Translations under genes and position numbers: made by a program
Shown here: positions 34,452 to 44,449 of the stretch, piece after piece
How the letters are laid out: each line of letters opens with the position of its first letter
Numbering within the stretch: position 1 is the first letter of the stretch
The notes under the pieces: model-generated
The model's input: only the letters and a program-made list of their open reading frames with translations
Told to the model about the DNA's origin: nothing
Database searches by the model: none
From: Silvibacterium dinghuense
GTDB taxonomy: Bacteria > Acidobacteriota > Terriglobia > Terriglobales > Acidobacteriaceae
Assembly (NCBI RefSeq): GCF_004123295.1
Contig: NZ_SDMK01000001.1
Coordinates: forward strand, 2,108,001 to 2,172,000
Length of the DNA: 64,000 bases
Direction of reading: 5' to 3'

Positions 34452-35060
34452 TCAGAATGAGTTGCGAGGCCCGCTGACGCAGGGGTTTCCGGCGATGAAA
34501 TAGCGGTGCGGCCAGTCGACGGCCTTACGGATGCCGATGCGCGGGGTCGCGAGGATAGAAGCGGGCTGGTAGCCGTCATCGTGAACAAAGAGTGACGATG
34601 CCGGGTTCGTGACATCGAGCCCGTTGTGTAGGGCGCGGGTAAGGCCGAGAGCCTGGCAGAGGCGTCCAGGGCCCGAGGTGAGGAGCGCCGGTTTTACGCC
34701 GGGGGTAAGACCGCGCAGCCGGGCCATGGTTTCCATGCCCTTTACGGGCTCCAGTGCGCGGATGAGGATACATCCCGCCTGTCCGGCCGGCTCGCAGGAG
34801 AAATTCAGGCAGTAGTACATGCCGTAAATGAAGTAGACATAGGCCTGTCCGGGCGGCCCGAAGAGGACGGCATTGCGGGCAGTCTTTCCGGTAAAGGCGT
34901 GGGCCGCCGGATCGTCCGCACCGAAATAAGCCTCGACTTCCACGATGCGGCCGGTAAGCTTTTCTCCCTCATCACGATGGGTGATGAGCTTGCCGAGCAG
35001 CGCCTGAGCGACGGTGTCGGGTGGCGGCAGATAAAAGGAACGAGGCAGCGGCTTCGGCAT
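34452..35060 (-). CDS. DNA-3-methyladenine glycosylase (AAG/MPG type)
   Basis: 202 residues from ATG 35060; the frame continues to 35183 through repeat-derived sequence that should not be counted. It excises alkylated purines to start base-excision repair. Motifs: 'GRIVEVEAYFGADDPAAHAFTGKTARNAVLFGPPGQAYVYFIYGMYYCLNF', which contains the catalytic Glu (EVEAYFG) and the inserting Tyr, and 'SGPGRLCQALGLTRALHNGLDV'. Upstream is a composite repeat, so its promoter may lie within repeat DNA. Confidence 0.94.
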   Translation of the reverse strand: MPKPLPRSFYLPPPDTVAQALLGKLITHRDEGEKLTGRIVEVEAYFGADDPAAHAFTGKTARNAVLFGPPGQAYVYFIYGMYYCLNFSCEPAGQAGCILIRALEPVKGMETMARLRGLTPGVKPALLTSGPGRLCQALGLTRALHNGLDVTNPASSLFVHDDGYQPASILATPRIGIRKAVDWPHRYFIAGNPCVSGPRNSF

Positions 35061-35069
35061 AAGAGAGAG

Positions 35070-35235
35070 ACTGTCATCCCGACCGAAGCGACCGCAAGGG
35101 AGCGCAGTGGAGGGACCTGCTGTTTTGTTGAGCCAAGTGCCCCACCCACGCCCGGGTTTGGCATGGGTGGGGCTCCAAACCACGTACTTCGCGACCAGCG
35201 GGAGCGGAGGCCGAAGGCGGATCGTCCTGCGCGAA
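35070..35235 (-). repeat. Acidobacterial composite intergenic repeat, copy 3
   Basis: Modules: GTCATCCCGACCGAAGCGAC...GGAGGGACCTGCTGTTTTG (35073-35127), GTGCCCCACCCACGCCCGGG with GGCATGGGTGGGGC (35139-35175), and GCGACCAGCGGGAGCGGAGG with CCGAAGGCGG (35191-35220). It fills the gap between the glycosylase and the Bcp peroxiredoxin. Confidence 0.72.
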
Positions 35236-35259
35236 GCAGCGGAGAAATGACAAAAATGT

Positions 35260-35724
35260 TTAGGAGACCTTGAGTTCTTTGATCGCGGCCAGCACTTCCT
35301 CGGCGTGGCCTTCGGGCTTCACCTTGGGGAAGATTTTGAGCAGGGTGAGATCCGGTCCAAAGAGATAGGTGGTGCGCTCGATGCCCTTCACCTTTTTGCC
35401 GTACATGTTCTTTTCTTTCAGTACGCCAAACAGATTGCAGATTTTTTCGTCTGAATCAGCGAGGAGCGGGTAATTGAGGTCGTACTTCTCCTTGAACTTC
35501 TTCTGCGCCCTTGGCGTGTCGCGCGAAATGCCGAGGACGACGGCGCCGGCTTTCTGCAGCTTGTCGAAGGTATCGCGGAAGCCGCAGGCCTCGATGGTGC
35601 AGCCTGGCGTATCGGCACGGGGGTAGAAGAAAAGGACGATGGGCTGGCCCTTGTAATCGCTCAGATGAACGGTTTCACCGTTTTCGTTCAGGACAGAGAA
35701 GTCGACTTTCTGATGCAGTTCCAT
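35260..35724 (-). CDS. bcp: Thioredoxin-dependent peroxiredoxin Bcp
   Basis: 154 residues, normal. Reduces hydroperoxides in the cytoplasm. The peroxidatic and resolving cysteines are five residues apart in 'FYPRADTPGCTIEACGFRDTF', the atypical two-Cys Bcp/PrxQ pattern. Other family blocks: 'VVLGISRDTPRAQKKFKEKYDLNYPLLADSDEKICNLFGV' and 'GIERTTYLFGPDLTLLKIFPKVKPEGHAEEVL'. Monocistronic. Confidence 0.95.
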   Translation of the reverse strand: MELHQKVDFSVLNENGETVHLSDYKGQPIVLFFYPRADTPGCTIEACGFRDTFDKLQKAGAVVLGISRDTPRAQKKFKEKYDLNYPLLADSDEKICNLFGVLKEKNMYGKKVKGIERTTYLFGPDLTLLKIFPKVKPEGHAEEVLAAIKELKVS

Positions 35725-35822
35725 GAATCTCCTCGAGCGAGCCAGTCGCGACCGGTCTCGCGTCTTATATAGCTTATAGAGAGTTGCGGGTGGGAGCGAT
35801 GCGAGGAGTCGGGCTGGACGGA

Positions 35823-37451
35823 ATGAAAACGCGGGCGTGCTGGCTGGTGGCAGGAGGAATGCTCATCTCCGGCGCCGTGGTCTCCCAGGCGCAGTACGTG
35901 GGCCGCGTAGATACGGCCAAGGCCGAAAAGGCGCAGACGCTGCGGGCGACCGCTGTGCTCGAGTACACCGGCGACTACACCAAACCGATTGCCAGCCGCC
36001 TGATTCCGCTTGCCGTGTGGGATGGGACGACCTATCAGCCGGCCGGGCTTTATCTGGCGCAGCCGGTGCCGCTGGCGGTTGAATCCGGCACGCAGTATCA
36101 GCTGGAAGAAAGCGGGTTGGCCAAGGGCTTTTTCGATGTCAAAGCAGCAGCGAATATCGGCGGCCCGGGCGGTTCATGGGTCGCGATCGGCGGCTATCAG
36201 AAGCCGATTTCCCCCGCACAGGCAAGGCTGAAGGCCTCGAAGCATATTCCGAAGATCGACGGCTGGGGTGATGACGACGATCAGCCGCACTTTGCGCACC
36301 GTCCTTCGGACAGCAGTAACGGCTCCAGCAAGGACAGCGGGAATGCTCCGGCAAAGGATCCTGATCGTCCGACGCTGAATCGCCGGACGGGCGACAACAG
36401 CAGCAGTTCTTCGCCGGACAGCGGGACGGGAAGCAGTTCGAGTAGCGGTACAGGGAACAGCACCTCCGGGAATAATTCCGGGAGCACGAGCTCCGGAAGC
36501 GGGTCTTCGTCAGATCCCGACCGCCCGACATTGCACCGGAAGACAGAGGACTCGGGCAGCAGCTCCGGAGGCAGTTCGACAGGCAGCTCCGGTTCGGGAA
36601 CCACCGCAGGCAGTGGCACCGGGCCGGTCGATCCGGATCGTCCGACGATGCACCGCAGGACTCCGTCGAGTGGAGATGGCTCACCGGTCACAGCGACGAC
36701 CGATATCGATCCGAACCGTCCGCGCCTCAGGCATGGACGGCCCGAGGAGCAGGAAAAACTGGATGTGCCGTCCGATGTTGAGATTGCTAAGCTGAGCGGG
36801 CATCCGGAGAACCTGGAGCAGATGGTTGCTGTCTCCGATGTCGCCACTCATTCCTCGGAAAACTGGCGTTACTCCTGGGCCGATCCGGCGGACGCGAAGT
36901 CATTGCAGACGCAGCTCGAAGGCATGGCGCAGAACCTGTTTGCCGGCAAGCCGATGGTAGCTCCGATCGGAGGCGGATTTGGCAGTGGTACGACGGCCTC
37001 TTCCACGACGAGTGGAGCAGCGGCAAAGAGCTCAGCCGTAACAGGTACGCACACGACCGCAATCCGGAATGCACATCGCAAGGCGGCGCTGTCCTCGCTG
37101 CCGGTGCTGGCCGATGAGCAGTTCCACGCCTATGCGCTGACCTTTGGCGGCGGGGCGACGCTGGTCTTTTCGGCGAAGACCACACTGGCCGACGGCAAGG
37201 TGAAATACGTGACACTGATCGCGCAGCCCGACTTCAGCGGGCAGGCGCGAGTGCTCTTCCACCAGATGACGAGCGACGATCAGCTTGACCAGACGCCGCG
37301 CATGCTGGTCGTCGACGCGCTCGATACCGATGGCGACGGTCGTGCAGAGCTGATCTTCGAGCTCGCCGGAAGGACCGACCGGCAGTATGCCATCTACCGC
37401 GTGGGGAACGGCGAAGTGGAACAGGTGTTCTCGACAGCCGGAGCGAGCTAG
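35823..37451 (+). CDS. Secreted protein with Ser/Gly linker and repeated DPDRPT motifs
   Basis: About 542 residues from ATG 35823 (MKTRACWLVAGGMLISGAVVSQAQ, a signal peptide); the frame opens at 35784. The N-terminal 115 residues form a folded part ('YVGRVDTAKAEKAQTLRATAVLEYTGDYTKPIASRLIPLAVWDG'). Next is a low-complexity Ser/Gly/Asn region of roughly 150 residues in which DPDRPTLNRRT, DPDRPTLHRKT, DPDRPTMHRRT and DPNRPRLRHGR occur about equally spaced. The C-terminal part ends with 'DALDTDGDGRAELIFELAG', a calcium-binding-like DxDGDG loop. No enzymatic motif. Function unknown. Ends four bases into the convergent miaA gene. Confidence 0.85.
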   Translation: MKTRACWLVAGGMLISGAVVSQAQYVGRVDTAKAEKAQTLRATAVLEYTGDYTKPIASRLIPLAVWDGTTYQPAGLYLAQPVPLAVESGTQYQLEESGLAKGFFDVKAAANIGGPGGSWVAIGGYQKPISPAQARLKASKHIPKIDGWGDDDDQPHFAHRPSDSSNGSSKDSGNAPAKDPDRPTLNRRTGDNSSSSSPDSGTGSSSSSGTGNSTSGNNSGSTSSGSGSSSDPDRPTLHRKTEDSGSSSGGSSTGSSGSGTTAGSGTGPVDPDRPTMHRRTPSSGDGSPVTATTDIDPNRPRLRHGRPEEQEKLDVPSDVEIAKLSGHPENLEQMVAVSDVATHSSENWRYSWADPADAKSLQTQLEGMAQNLFAGKPMVAPIGGGFGSGTTASSTTSGAAAKSSAVTGTHTTAIRNAHRKAALSSLPVLADEQFHAYALTFGGGATLVFSAKTTLADGKVKYVTLIAQPDFSGQARVLFHQMTSDDQLDQTPRMLVVDALDTDGDGRAELIFELAGRTDRQYAIYRVGNGEVEQVFSTAGAS

Positions 37452-38464
37452 AACTTGCTGCGGAGCTCCCGGTTAACAAGTTCAGTGGCCTGAGCTTCGA
37501 TTTCCGGATCGTCGCCAAAGCCCGGCAGCCAGCGCACCTCCGGCTCGCGGCGAAACCAGGTGAGTTGGCGCTTGGCGTAGTTGCGATGGCCCTGCTGGGC
37601 GGCGGTAATGGCTTCCGCTTCGGTCGATTCGCTGCGTAGCAGCGCACGGGCCTGCCGGTAACCGAGGGCATCCATGGGGCCTCGGGAGACGCGGTCTTCA
37701 CTCTCAACCGGGCTGCCAGCTCCGGGAAACTCACCGTATTTCGCGATCAGAGCGCGGGTCTCCTCCACCAGTCCATCGCTAAACATCTGTGCGGCGCGGC
37801 GATTGATACGCTCGTAAAGTGCCTTGCGCTCCGGATCGAGGCCGATACGCAGGATGCGATAGCCGGTGAGCCGGTCGCGTCCCTGCTCCAGCCAGGCCTC
37901 TGTCATGGGCTGGCGGGCGGCGATGCAGACCTCGATGGCGCGGATGAGCTTGGGGGTGTCATTGGCGTGGATGGTGGCCGCTGCAGCCGGATCGAGCCGC
38001 TGCAAAATGCGGCTGAGCCAGCCGGAACCGAAGCGCAGATGGCTGCGCTCGAGGTGCATGCGCAGCTCCTGCGATCGCTGCGGTCCGGCAAAGAGGCCAT
38101 CCACCAGCGCGCGCAGGTAGAGTCCGGTGCCTCCGGTGACGATCGGCAGGCCTCCGCGCGCTGTGATGTCGGCGATCGCGGCGCGGGCAAGGCGGGCATA
38201 GTCGCCTGCGGTGCACTGTTCGTCGGGAGCGAAGACATCGATCAGGTGGTGCGGCGCGCGGCTGCGTTCCTCGAGCGACGGCTTGGCTGAGCCGATCTCC
38301 ATCTCGCGGTAGACGGCCACCGAGTCGCAGCTTACGATCTCGCCGCCGAAGCGTTCGGCGAGCGCGAGCGAGAGCGCCGTCTTGCCGCTGGCAGTGGGGC
38401 CGAGCAGGACGACAAGCAGAGGATCGGTATTGGGCGCGGACACGGTTACCAGAAGCGCCACCAT
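37448..38464 (-). CDS. miaA: tRNA dimethylallyltransferase
   Basis: 338 residues from 38464, or 331 if the GTG at 38443 (VSAPNTDPLL) is used, which would clear the overlap with the small upstream gene. Adds the isopentenyl group to A37 of tRNAs that read UNN codons. P-loop 'LLGPTASGKTALSLALAERFGGEIVSCDSVAVYREMEIGSAKPS', 'PHHLIDV', 'IVTGGTGLYLRALVDGL' and the C-terminal 'RGPMDALGYRQA' and 'NYAKRQLTWFRREP' are diagnostic. It reads towards the secreted protein, with a four-base convergent overlap of stops. Confidence 0.96.
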   Translation of the reverse strand: MVALLVTVSAPNTDPLLVVLLGPTASGKTALSLALAERFGGEIVSCDSVAVYREMEIGSAKPSLEERSRAPHHLIDVFAPDEQCTAGDYARLARAAIADITARGGLPIVTGGTGLYLRALVDGLFAGPQRSQELRMHLERSHLRFGSGWLSRILQRLDPAAAATIHANDTPKLIRAIEVCIAARQPMTEAWLEQGRDRLTGYRILRIGLDPERKALYERINRRAAQMFSDGLVEETRALIAKYGEFPGAGSPVESEDRVSRGPMDALGYRQARALLRSESTEAEAITAAQQGHRNYAKRQLTWFRREPEVRWLPGFGDDPEIEAQATELVNRELRSKF

Positions 38465-38607
38465 CCCGCCGGGAAAACGGTGTGGGGCTGGGCTCGCAAC
38501 AGGGTGAAGATGGCCAGGACGGCAGCAAGGATCAGCAGGCCGCCAATCTGGTTGCGCTGGGTGTGGTGGCGCGGAGTCTGGCGTCGTTGTGCGAGGCGTG
38601 GATTCAC
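38446..38607 (-). CDS. Small hypothetical membrane protein
   Basis: 53 residues from GTG 38607 (VNPRLAQRRQTPRHH). Basic N-terminus, one hydrophobic helix (IGGLLILAAVLAIFTLLRA) and a short aromatic tail (FPAGWWRFW). The frame is open to 38715, but a terminator hairpin at 38655-38680 lies inside that longer version, so I prefer the short form. It overlaps the miaA start region and would be co-transcribed with miaA. Not recognised; moderate confidence only. Confidence 0.45.
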   Translation of the reverse strand: MNPRLAQRRQTPRHHTQRNQIGGLLILAAVLAIFTLLRAQPHTVFPAGWWRFW

Positions 38608-38654
38608 AGGGGCTGTTTCCAGTGTAGGCCGGGTGGTCTTTGCCGGAAAAGGAT

Positions 38655-38680
38655 GCGGGCGGCCGTTTGGCCGCCCTCGC
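38655..38680 (-). terminator. Terminator hairpin after the DUF6580 gene
   Basis: GCGGGCGGCC / GGCCGCCCTCGC (38655-38664, 38669-38680), with ATCCTTTTCC following on the minus strand. Confidence 0.65.
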
Positions 38681-38701
38681 ATGTCTTTGGTGACCTGCGC
38701 G

Positions 38702-39235
38702 CTATGCCCCGGCAATGCGGTTGTGCGGAGTGGAGAGTTGACGGGCCAGCACCGGGATTCCGAAGGCCAGTCCGGCGACGGCAGCGGTCGAGATCAGGTC
38801 ATTGCGATAAAACGGCAGTCCAGCCACGTAGGACATGCCCAATCCGGCCAGGCTGCGCGGATAAAGCGTCGGGTTCGCGATCCATGCCGCGAAGTTGGTG
38901 ATGAGAAAGAAGGATGTGGGGGTGATGACGACTCCTGCGGCCACACGCGCGGCCGTGATCTTTTTCGCCAGCAGGAAATGGGCGAAGACGATGACGGCTG
39001 CATGCCAGGCCCAGGTCAGCAGATAGTCCGAGACGTGGAAGGGATAGCGATAAAAGAAGGCCGTCAGGTAGTAGTCCGTGATGGCCAGTGCGGCTACCGG
39101 CAGCCAGATCTGGCGCAGCGGACGGCGCGCGCCGAAAAAGAGCAGCGATCCACCCACGGCGGTGAAGTTCAGCCAGTCCGGATGGGGAACGACGCGGCTG
39201 ATGATGGCCAGGAGCAGCAGGAAATAGGCGGACAT
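38702..39235 (-). CDS. DUF6580-type integral membrane protein
   Basis: 177 residues, five or six hydrophobic segments covering nearly the whole length ('YFLLLLAIISRVVPHPDWLNFTAVGGSLLFFGARRP', 'VAALAITDYYLTAFFY', 'VIVFAHFLLAKKI', 'GVVITPTSFFLITNFAAWI'). The 'PHPWNFTPVGALALFGG'-like start and 'TNFAVWAF...YPRTLAGL..CY.AALPFFRN' end match the family known as DUF6580, sometimes called a putative transport protein (ECF-type S component-like). The substrate is unknown. A terminator hairpin follows. Confidence 0.82.
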   Translation of the reverse strand: MSAYFLLLLAIISRVVPHPDWLNFTAVGGSLLFFGARRPLRQIWLPVAALAITDYYLTAFFYRYPFHVSDYLLTWAWHAAVIVFAHFLLAKKITAARVAAGVVITPTSFFLITNFAAWIANPTLYPRSLAGLGMSYVAGLPFYRNDLISTAAVAGLAFGIPVLARQLSTPHNRIAGA

Positions 39236-39354
39236 ACATCCTCACAGGGGAAACAAAGTCGGCACTTCTTATTGTCGGAAGTGCCAGGAGCAGGCGCAAG
39301 GGGAAAGTCGACCGGCAAAGCGGTATTCCCGGGGAATGGGGCAACGGATCGGCG

Positions 39355-40437
39355 CTATTTTTGCTTCTTGCCGCTCATGTACATGCCCTCGATCTGGTTG
39401 GCCGGATTGATGTATGCCCATGCGGTAAGAGGAATCTTGCCGCGCGCGTCGGAGCTGAGACCGGCAAGCCCGAAGCCGGAATAAGCAAAGCGCAGGTCCT
39501 CAAACTGCACCGTATGCCATCCGGGTTGGGGCTGTGGTGCGGTGTCGTACGGAATCGGATCATTGCCGAGATCGGTGGTCACCGGAAACTGCGACCAGTC
39601 GAGATAGACCCGGCCAAGGTACGACTGTTTGGCGGCAGCGACTGCCGGGGTGACCGGCGGTTTATAGAAAATATCGGAGCCATCCAGGCTGCGGGCCTCG
39701 ATACGGTCGTGAAGCGTACGCACCTCGGCGGTCTGGTAATAATCGGGCGTCTCAGCAAGCACATGCCAGGCGAAGGGATCGAGCATATAGGGCTCGGCTG
39801 CGATGCGGGTCACCGGGGCATCGATCGTGCCGGCATTGCGGACGAGTGCGAGGGCATGGCTCTGCTCGGCGTTGCGCAGCGACCACCAGAGGACGATGAA
39901 GACGAGAGCCGCAATCGACCAGCCCCGGCCACGGAAGGGCGTGCGACGTGCGCCGATCTCACTGTCTGCCAGGCCGAAGAGCCATGGAAGGACGAGCGAG
40001 GCCAGCAGGGCGAGAAAGATCCATGGATCGAAGATGAAGACGATGCTCCAGGCATGCCAGTGTGCGTCGAAGGGAAACAACGGGCGCACGCCGTAGTTGT
40101 TGGTGTAGTCGAGCAGGATGTGGCTGAGGTCGGCAAGGAGCGCGAAGCACCAGAGCAGTCCCCAGCGAATCGGCGCGGCCGTGGGCTTCTTGCGCCATCG
40201 ATGAACGAGCCACGCAAGTCCCACAGCGGCCAGCGCGATGACCGGCGCGGCAAGAAAGGTGTGGGTAATGCCGCGATGGTGTTCGAAGCCCGTGACCGGG
40301 CCGAGTCTGCCCCACACGATATCGAGGTCCGGAGCCTCCGCGGCCAGCGTCATGGCCAGCGTGGCGTAGGCTGCCTTGCGGTTGAAGCCGGAGCGGGCGA
40401 GGACGGCTCCGGTGAGGAAGTGAGTGACAGGCTCCAT
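39355..40437 (-). CDS. Membrane-bound metal-dependent hydrolase (YdjM/YfhO-like)
   Basis: 360 residues from ATG 40437 (MEPVTHFLTGAVLARSGFNRKAAYATLAMTLAAEAPDLDIVW). The frame runs further upstream into repeat-derived sequence, which I exclude. His5, the 'APDLD' Asp cluster and 'FEHHRGITHTF' are the metal-binding pattern of the LexA-binding, membrane-bound metal-dependent hydrolase family. Several membrane segments are in the first 200 residues, followed by a soluble C-terminal part. Natural substrate unknown. Upstream lies a composite repeat. Confidence 0.88.
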   Translation of the reverse strand: MEPVTHFLTGAVLARSGFNRKAAYATLAMTLAAEAPDLDIVWGRLGPVTGFEHHRGITHTFLAAPVIALAAVGLAWLVHRWRKKPTAAPIRWGLLWCFALLADLSHILLDYTNNYGVRPLFPFDAHWHAWSIVFIFDPWIFLALLASLVLPWLFGLADSEIGARRTPFRGRGWSIAALVFIVLWWSLRNAEQSHALALVRNAGTIDAPVTRIAAEPYMLDPFAWHVLAETPDYYQTAEVRTLHDRIEARSLDGSDIFYKPPVTPAVAAAKQSYLGRVYLDWSQFPVTTDLGNDPIPYDTAPQPQPGWHTVQFEDLRFAYSGFGLAGLSSDARGKIPLTAWAYINPANQIEGMYMSGKKQK

Positions 40438-40496
40438 GGAGGAAGAGTAGCAAGTGGACTGGCCGTCCAGGCCTTTCGCCTTCGGTTGCTTCGCGC

Positions 40497-40700
40497 AGGG
40501 CGAATAGCCTTTGGCCTCCGCTCTCGTTGGTCGCGCTCCGGGGCCAGCTTTCTCTGTAACGGCAAAAAAAGGGGTGCCCCGTCCAAGCTCCGCTTGGGCG
40601 GGAGGCAAAAACAGCAGGTCCCTCTATTACGCAAGACAAAGCCGTCTCGCTGCGGTCGAGATGACAATCTCTCTCTTCTCCAGGCGCGGGCTACGGCCTA
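40497..40700 (+). repeat. Acidobacterial composite intergenic repeat, copy 4
   Basis: Modules: CCTTTGGCCTCCGCTCTCG + TTGGTCGCGCTCCGG (40508-40541), GGGGTGCCCCGTCCAAGC with GCTTGGGCGGG (40572-40602), and AAAACAGCAGGTCCCTC...GGTCGAGATGACAATCTCTC (40608-40675). Same modules as copy 3 in the opposite orientation. Fills the 300 bases between the metal-dependent hydrolase and a small gene. Confidence 0.72.
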
Positions 40701-40743
40701 TATGCCGATAGCCCCTGATGGGCTCGGCGCGATTGCGGCAAGC

Positions 40744-43095
<2,352 letters not shown>

Positions 43096-43109
43096 AGAGC
43101 CAGCCATCG

Positions 43110-43158
43110 CTGCAAACAGCAAGAGCCGGGTGGGATACCCGGCTCTTGCTGTTTGCAG
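43110..43158. terminator. Strong bidirectional terminator
   Basis: Long perfect stem: 43110-43131 pairs with 43136-43158 (CTGCAAACAGCAAGAGCC.../...GGCTCTTGCTGTTTGCAG) around a short loop. It lies between the convergent ligA and VWA genes. No long U-run, but the stem is exceptional. Confidence 0.85.
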
Positions 43159-43169
43159 TGGCACTGCGA

Positions 43170-44204
43170 TTATTTCGGCGCGAAGTATCCCTTGCGCACG
43201 CGGACCGAGTAACGGCGGTCGAGGCAGAAAAGGTAGATGGGGCGGAAAGCGCCATCGGCCTTGAAGTCGGCAGGCTTGTAGACCAGCGCATACTGGCTGC
43301 GCAGCTCGTCCTGGATGGCTTCGAAGCTGATCGGCATGTCCGAGATGTTCTTCGGGAAGAATGCCCGGCCGCCGGTCTCTTCGGCGATCTTCTGGAGCAC
43401 GTCGTCGCCGCGGTCGCGGCTGGGGCTCACGTTGGTGCTGATGGCGTAGACGATGGTCTCCGCCCGCTGGCACTCTTTGATAGCGTCGTCGAGATAGGCG
43501 TGGCTCTGGTTATCGTCGCCGTCCGAGATGAGCACCATGGCCTTGCGGACCGGTTCCTGGCCGCGCGAGGCAAGCAGGCGGTCGCGGCAGGCCGAGTAGA
43601 CCGCATCGAACAACGCAGTGCCGCCACCGGGGCGCAGCGAATCGATGCCGGTCGAGAGGGTGTCGAGGTTGTTCGACCACGCCGTCTTGTAGTCCGGCGT
43701 CACGTCGAAGCCCATGACGAAGGCCTTGTCCGAGGCCGGCTTCAGAATCTGGAGCAGGAACTCCTTGGCCGCCTGCTGCTCGAAGGCGAAGCGGGTATGG
43801 ATCGAGGTGCTGGTATCGATCAGCACGCCAAGCCGCAGAGGCAGATTCGTCTGCTGGGTGAAGCTGTAAACGCGCTCCGGCGCTTTCTGGTCATCGAGCA
43901 GGGCAAAGTCGCTTTGTTTCAGGTCGCGAATAAAGCGGCCATGCCGGTCGGTAACCGTAAAGACCAGGTCGACTTCGTTTACCTGCTGGGTGATGGTGTA
44001 CTGCGAGTTGTCCTGGGCCTGATTCTGGGGCGGATTCTGGGCCGCCGGAGTGGCATCGGCAGGAGTCTGAGCGGGCTGAGCCTGCTGCGGCTGAGCGGGC
44101 GCTGTGGTGGCAGGGGATGTCTGTGCCTGGAGCGGAGCCGCGAGCGGGAGGGCGAGCAGGACGGCAGAGAGACAGAGGAAAGGCTTAAAACCGGCGCGGG
44201 TCAT
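43170..44204 (-). CDS. VWFA-related acidobacterial-type secreted protein
   Basis: 344 residues from ATG 44204 (MTRAGFKPFLCLSAVLLALPLAAPLQAQ, a signal peptide); frame open upstream through repeat DNA. Then an Ala/Gln/Pro-rich linker (about 30-65), a short beta domain ('VNEVDLVFTVTDRHGRFIRDLKQSDFALLDDQKAPERVYSF') and a von Willebrand A domain with the MIDAS 'GVLIDTSTSIHTRF' (DTSTS) and 'AMVLISDGDDNQSHAYLDD'. This arrangement is the acidobacterial VWFA-related family. Probably adhesion or protein-protein interaction outside the cytoplasm; specific role unknown. Confidence 0.9.
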   Translation of the reverse strand: MTRAGFKPFLCLSAVLLALPLAAPLQAQTSPATTAPAQPQQAQPAQTPADATPAAQNPPQNQAQDNSQYTITQQVNEVDLVFTVTDRHGRFIRDLKQSDFALLDDQKAPERVYSFTQQTNLPLRLGVLIDTSTSIHTRFAFEQQAAKEFLLQILKPASDKAFVMGFDVTPDYKTAWSNNLDTLSTGIDSLRPGGGTALFDAVYSACRDRLLASRGQEPVRKAMVLISDGDDNQSHAYLDDAIKECQRAETIVYAISTNVSPSRDRGDDVLQKIAEETGGRAFFPKNISDMPISFEAIQDELRSQYALVYKPADFKADGAFRPIYLFCLDRRYSVRVRKGYFAPK

Positions 44205-44274
44205 TTTGCTGTGGCCATTGTACATGCGCGACTCCGCATCGAGCGGCTCACCGGTTGCGCGCAGAGCGAGTTGC

Positions 44275-44440
44275 TTCGTATGGCGCTCCCGTTGATCGCC
44301 ATCCGGGATCGCTGCAGGAAAGACGGAAATGGGTGCCCCGTCCAAGCTGCGCTTGGGCGGGAGGGTACGAGCCCGTTCTGTGTCCCCCACCCAGGCAGCA
44401 CCGGCTTGGGTGGGTCGCCCGTTTTCGTTCTGCGGCATGA
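44275..44440 (+). repeat. Acidobacterial composite intergenic repeat, copy 5
   Basis: Modules: GGGTGCCCCGTCCAAGC with GCTTGGGCGGG (44334-44363) and CCCACCCAGGCAGCACCGG with CTTGGGTGGGTCGCCC (44388-44420), with a degenerate GGCGCTCCCGTTGATCG before. Fills the gap between the VWA gene and the ADOP permease. Confidence 0.68.
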
Positions 44441-44449
44441 GGTGGCGTG

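Noticed and set aside
35061-35183. N-terminal extensions of the glycosylase, metal-dependent hydrolase and VWA reading frames
   Set aside because: The extra codons fall inside the composite repeat and read as similar nonsense in all three places; internal ATGs fit the families better.
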